From NCBI RefSeq assembly GCF_001418655.1, contig NZ_LIQZ01000182.1:29144-93143 (forward strand): a DNA stretch of 64,000 nucleotides, read 5' to 3'. Of the stretch, positions 60,667 to 64,000 are shown in pieces. Origin of the DNA: Streptomyces phaeochromogenes. GTDB lineage: Bacteria > Actinomycetota > Actinomycetes > Streptomycetales > Streptomycetaceae. The position numbers were made by a program, and so were the translations under genes. Position 1 is the stretch's first letter. Every line of letters starts with the position of its first letter. The notes beneath the pieces are model-generated. The model had not been told where the DNA came from. It saw nothing but the letters and a program-made list of their open reading frames with translations, and searched no databases.

Positions 60667-62004
60667 TTACTCAAGGTACGCCAAGCCGGGATGGGCCCCG
60701 GTGTATCCGTCGACCAGCCTGCGGGCGACGTTCACGGAATCGACGAGCGGGTGCAGGGCGAAGGCCTTCACGGCCGTCGCGCGGGAACTCGACTCGGCGG
60801 CGGCGAGCACCTCGCGCTCCACGGCCTTGACCGCGCAGACGAGGCCGGTCGCGTGGTCCGGGAGCGGGGCGACGGCGACGGGGTGGGCGCCGTTGGCGTC
60901 GACGAGGCAGGGCACCTCGATGACGGCGTCCGCGTCGAGCACCGAGAGGGTGCCCTGGTTGCGGACGTTGAGGATCAGCGTGGTGCGCTCGTCGCGGGCG
61001 ATGGCCCGCATCAGGGCGAGCGCCACCTTCTCGTAGCCGCCGGAGAGGTCGTCGGCGTCACGCTCGCCCGCGCCCGCCGTCTCCCGGTTCTCCGACATGT
61101 ACGTGGCCTCGCGCTCGGCGCGCGTACGGTCCCAGGCGGTGAGGGCGGCGGCGTCCGGGCGCTTCATCTCCTCGTAGAAGTGCTCCTGCTGGTCGCGGAG
61201 GAACGCGCCGCGGGTCTTCTCGGCCTCGCTGTAGGCCCGGACCGCTTCCCGGTTGAAGTAGTAGTAGTGCAGGTACTCGTTCGGGATCGCGCCGAGCGAC
61301 TGGAGCCACTCGGTACCGAAGAGCTTGCCCTCCTCGAAGGAGCCGAGGAGGTCCGGGTCGGCGAGCAGCCGCGGGAGCTCGTCGCGTCCGGCGACGTGCA
61401 GGCCGCGGACCCAGCCGAGGTGGTTGAGGCCGACGTAGTCGATCCAGGCCTCGCGCGGGTTGGCGCCGAGCACGCGGGCGATCCGGCGGCCGAGGCCGAC
61501 CGGCGAGTCGCAGATGCCGATGACGCGGTCGCCGAGGTGCCGGGACATGGCCTCGGTGACCAGCCCCGCCGGGTTGGTGAAGTTGATGAGCCAGGCGTCG
61601 GGCGCGAGCCGGGCCACACGCCGGGCGATGTCGACGGCGACGGGCACCGTGCGCAGCCCGTACGCGATGCCGCCGGCGCCGACCGTCTCCTGGCCGAGGA
61701 CGCCCTGGTCGAGGGCGACCCGCTCGTCGGCCGCACGGCCTTCGAGGCCGCCGACGCGGATCGCGGAGAAGATGAAGTCGGCGCCGCGCAGCGCTTCGTC
61801 GAGATCGGTGGTGGCGGTCACGGTCGGTGCGTCGGGGACGTCCGCCGCCTGCTCGGCGAGGACGCGGGCGACGGCGGAGAGCCGTCCCGCGTCCAGGTCG
61901 TGCAGCACGACGTCGGTGACGCGGCCCTCGCCGCGGTCCCCGAGGAGCGCCCCGTACACGAGCGGCACGCGGAATCCGCCGCCGCCCAGAATCGTCAGCT
62001 TCAC
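60667..62004 (-). CDS. GH4 6-phospho-beta-glucosidase-like
   Basis: 445 aa, NAD+ and Mn2+-dependent family 4. Nucleotide site M-K-L-T-I-L-G-G-G-G near the start, metal Cys in I-C-D-S-P-V-G, His in G-L-N-H-L-G-W. Acts on phosphorylated or free glycosides with a redox-elimination mechanism. Start ATG 62004. The DeoR gene is upstream on the same strand. The substrate is inferred from the family only. Confidence 0.9.
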   Translation of the reverse strand: MKLTILGGGGFRVPLVYGALLGDRGEGRVTDVVLHDLDAGRLSAVARVLAEQAADVPDAPTVTATTDLDEALRGADFIFSAIRVGGLEGRAADERVALDQGVLGQETVGAGGIAYGLRTVPVAVDIARRVARLAPDAWLINFTNPAGLVTEAMSRHLGDRVIGICDSPVGLGRRIARVLGANPREAWIDYVGLNHLGWVRGLHVAGRDELPRLLADPDLLGSFEEGKLFGTEWLQSLGAIPNEYLHYYYFNREAVRAYSEAEKTRGAFLRDQQEHFYEEMKRPDAAALTAWDRTRAEREATYMSENRETAGAGERDADDLSGGYEKVALALMRAIARDERTTLILNVRNQGTLSVLDADAVIEVPCLVDANGAHPVAVAPLPDHATGLVCAVKAVEREVLAAAESSSRATAVKAFALHPLVDSVNVARRLVDGYTGAHPGLAYLE

Positions 62005-62074
62005 GCAACTGCCCTTTCGATGTTCGTCGAGGACCTTGAGCTCCTCGATGTCCGCGAACCGGCGCGCACGCCGT

Positions 62075-62845
62075 TCACGTCAGCACCACGCGCACACCCG
62101 CCTCCTCCAGGGCGGACCGCGTCCCGGCGTCCGCCGGTCCGTTGGTCACCACCACGTCCAGTTCCTCGGGCCCGCAGACCTTGGCCATGCCCGTACCCGG
62201 GAACTTGGCGCGGTCGGCGAGCAGGACGACCCGCTCGGCCGCCTTGATCATGGCCCGCTTGACCGGCACCTCGACGACCGTCGTGTCCATCACCTGCCCG
62301 CCGGGGCGCACTCCACTGGTGCCGAGGAAGAGCCAGTCCGCGTGCAGCTGACGCAGGTTGTCCTCGGTGAGGAAGCCGACCAGTGAGCGGTACTCGCGGC
62401 GGACCATGCCGCCGAGCAGCACCAGTTCGATGCCCTCGTCGTCCACCAGCTCCTCGTAGACCACGAGGTTGCTGGTGATCACGGTGATCCGGCGGCCGTG
62501 CAGCTGCCGGGCCAGCCGGTACGCGGTGGTGCCGATGTCGAGCAGCACCGACTGGCCGTCCTCGACCATCGCGGCGGCACGCTCGGCTATGGCGTCCTTC
62601 TCGGCCACGCGCACCTCGGCGACCTCTGCGAAGGGCTGGTCGCCCTCCTCGGCGACCGCCCCGCCGTGCACGCGGGTGAGCAGCCCCTCCTCCTCCAGTT
62701 TGAGCAGGTCACGCCTGACTGTGGCGGGGCTCACACCCAGCTGCTCCGAGAGGTCGGTGACGGCTGCGGGGCCCCCGTTTCGCAGGGCCCGCAGGATGAG
62801 TTGATGTCGTCGCTCTGCCAGCACGCGCTGAACAGTACTCGTCAT
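62075..62845 (-). CDS. DeoR/GlpR family repressor
   Basis: 256 aa. Winged helix VTDLSEQLGVSPATVRRDLLKLEEEGLL (about 29-56), then the sugar-phosphate-binding domain with D-I-G-T-T and T-S-N-L. ATG 62845 preferred; TTG 62851 would add two residues. Divergent from the PfkB kinase, with a 20-bp tandem repeat between. Likely responds to a sugar phosphate and controls the carbohydrate genes. Confidence 0.88.
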   Translation of the reverse strand: MTSTVQRVLAERRHQLILRALRNGGPAAVTDLSEQLGVSPATVRRDLLKLEEEGLLTRVHGGAVAEEGDQPFAEVAEVRVAEKDAIAERAAAMVEDGQSVLLDIGTTAYRLARQLHGRRITVITSNLVVYEELVDDEGIELVLLGGMVRREYRSLVGFLTEDNLRQLHADWLFLGTSGVRPGGQVMDTTVVEVPVKRAMIKAAERVVLLADRAKFPGTGMAKVCGPEELDVVVTNGPADAGTRSALEEAGVRVVLT

Positions 62846-62903
62846 TCGCAATCATTTCTATGCTCAGTTCTGCTCGACTCTTGCCAAATCAGCCTGAGGC
62901 GCG

Positions 62904-62943
62904 CACGATCCTGTCCACCGAAACACGATCCCGTGCATCGAAA
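62904..62943. promoter_or_regulatory. Tandem 20-bp direct repeat before PfkB kinase
   Basis: Two abutting 20-bp units, CACGATCCTGTCCACCGAAA (62904-62923) and CACGATCCCGTGCATCGAAA (62924-62943), 17 of 20 alike. DeoR-family regulators often bind direct repeats, and one is encoded next door. Confidence 0.6.
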
Positions 62944-62972
62944 GTGAAGAGTTTTGACGAGAGGATGCGCTC

Positions 62973-64000
62973 GTGGGTGACGAACGGCCCGACGCGCGGC
63001 CCGATGTGCTGCTGACCGGGCTGCTCTTCTACGACCTCGTCCTGACCGGTCTGGGCAAGCCGCCGACCCCCGGCGAGGAGATCTGGACCGACGGGATGGG
63101 CACGAGCCCGGGCGGGATAGCGAACCTGGCCGTGGCCGCGGCCCGCTACGGCCTGAAGACGTCCCTGGCCACGGTGTTCGGCGACGACTACTACGGCACC
63201 CACTGCCGTGAGGTCCTCGCGGAGCAGGAGCACATCGACCTCTCGCTCTCCCGTACCGCGGACGGCTGGCACACCCCGGTCACCGTCTCGATCGCGTACG
63301 GCCACGACCGTGCCCTTGTCACCCACGGCCAGGAACCCCCGTACTCGCAGGACGCGCTCATGGGTGACCCGCCCGCCGCGCGCACCGCCCTCGTGCACAT
63401 CGAGGCCGAACCCCGCGAGTGGCTCGCCAAGGCGGCGGCGAACGGTACGAAGATCTTCGCGGACGTCGGCTGGGATCCCACCCAGCAGTGGTCCTCGGCC
63501 CTCCTCGACCAGCTCGCCCTGTGCCACGCCTTCGTCCCGAACGACACCGAGGCGATGGCGTACACCCGCACCGACACCGCGGCCGACGCGCTCTCCAAGC
63601 TCTCCGAGCTGGTGCCGGTGGCCGTGGTCACCCGCGGCGGCGACGGTGCGATCGCCGTCGACCAGACGACGGGCGAGTACGCCGACGTACCCGCCCTCGC
63701 CACCGAGGTGCTGGACGCGACGGGCGCCGGAGACGTCTTCGGCGCGAGTTTCGTCGCGGCCTCCCTCGAAGGGTGGCCCCTCGAAGAGCGGCTGCGCTTC
63801 GCGGTGCTGGCCGCCGGACTGTCCGTACGGCGGCACGGCGGGGCTCTCGCCGCGCCCGGCTGGTACGGCGTCCACCAGTGGTGGCAGTCGGTCCGGAACG
63901 CCAAGAACCCCGAGAACCGCGAGAACACCGAACTGCGGCGTGCGTACGGCTTCCTGGCCGACCGCATGCCCGCGGACCCCGGCCCGCCGGTCCCCCACGC
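62973..64000 (+). CDS. PfkB family carbohydrate kinase (3' end outside window)
   Basis: Starts GTG 62973 with AGGA 7 nt before; frame open to the window end with 342 codons and no stop. PfkB signature 1 G-G-I-A-N-L-A-V-A-A-A-R-Y-G, signature 2 D-A-T-G-A-G-D-V-F with the catalytic Asp. Phosphorylates a sugar or nucleoside; substrate unknown. The last 40 residues seen are a basic/Pro-rich tail, so the gene may be nearly complete. Divergent from DeoR, which probably regulates it. Confidence 0.88.
   Translation, partial: MGDERPDARPDVLLTGLLFYDLVLTGLGKPPTPGEEIWTDGMGTSPGGIANLAVAAARYGLKTSLATVFGDDYYGTHCREVLAEQEHIDLSLSRTADGWHTPVTVSIAYGHDRALVTHGQEPPYSQDALMGDPPAARTALVHIEAEPREWLAKAAANGTKIFADVGWDPTQQWSSALLDQLALCHAFVPNDTEAMAYTRTDTAADALSKLSELVPVAVVTRGGDGAIAVDQTTGEYADVPALATEVLDATGAGDVFGASFVAASLEGWPLEERLRFAVLAAGLSVRRHGGALAAPGWYGVHQWWQSVRNAKNPENRENTELRRAYGFLADRMPADPGPPVPH

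Noticed and set aside
57551..61036. A 1161-codon open frame on the plus strand opposite the mannosidase and GH4 genes.
   Set aside because: It is the high-GC antisense shadow of two genes with clear GH38 and GH4 motifs. Its composition (Val/Arg/Asp/Leu runs with no motifs) is that of an antisense frame.
1..64000. tRNA, rRNA, insertion sequence, integrase or attachment site.
   Set aside because: No tRNA-like cloverleaf with T-loop consensus, no rRNA core, no transposase motif and no terminal inverted repeats were seen by eye. A tRNAscan or IS search could change this.

Overview
The window is high-GC actinobacterial chromosome with the style of Streptomyces. Codon third positions are almost all G or C, GTG and TTG starts are common, genes are joined by ATGA or GTGA overlaps, and the families present (PcaV, FkbH, DUF2510, DUF5753/XRE, MAB_1171c-type membrane proteins, GH18 chitinase with a DasR-like site) are typical of that genus. 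I see no rRNA, tRNA, CRISPR array, transposase or integrase. It reads as an ordinary catabolic and regulatory chromosomal segment with a few accessory cassettes. All calls are by eye from sequence; no database search was run.

Layout: 0.1-3.4 kb holds a TSUP permease, an ATP-dependent DNA ligase and a DUF3048 lipoprotein. 3.4-10.7 kb is a complete protocatechuate (beta-ketoadipate) operon, pcaIJFHGBL, with a divergent MarR repressor like PcaV. 10.7-21 kb carries an SDR, a large STAND-like ATPase without a DNA-binding tail, an MHS transporter coupled to anhydro-MurNAc kinase, a DUF2510 protein, a TetR regulator with a striking operator, and a PAP2/EamA pair. 21-24.3 kb has a LURP-one/DUF2510 protein and a Tat-exported phospholipase C. 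24.3-31 kb is a 2-aminoethylphosphonate uptake and degradation cluster. 31-35.4 kb has a polysaccharide deacetylase and small regulators. 35.6-37.9 kb is a vanillate demethylase operon (vanA, a 74-residue coupled protein, vanB). 37.9-42.2 kb is an IclR regulator with a NitT/TauT-type ABC importer. 42.2-47.1 kb is a regulator, HExxH protease, membrane protein and flavoprotein operon. 47.1-54.8 kb contains a hydrolase, a PPTase, a metallophosphoesterase, and an FkbH, ACP, E2-like acyltransferase and ATP-grasp set. 54.8-57.4 kb is a GH18 chitinase and a sulfotransferase. 57.6-64 kb is a carbohydrate module (GH38 mannosidase, GH4 glycosidase, DeoR, and a PfkB kinase cut by the window end).

How it works together: VanAB makes protocatechuate from vanillate and the pca operon takes protocatechuate to succinate and acetyl-CoA, so one window covers lignin-aromatic catabolism end to end. 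The phosphonate cluster has importer, FAD oxidase and phosphonatase-like hydrolase but no PhnW aminotransferase. The most unusual set is the FkbH-ACP-acyltransferase-ATP-grasp cassette, which looks like the glyceryl-ACP handling part of a tetronate pathway without its polyketide or KAS III enzymes. Several intergenic regions hold long, nearly perfect palindromes or tandem repeats that are likely operators; these are listed one by one.
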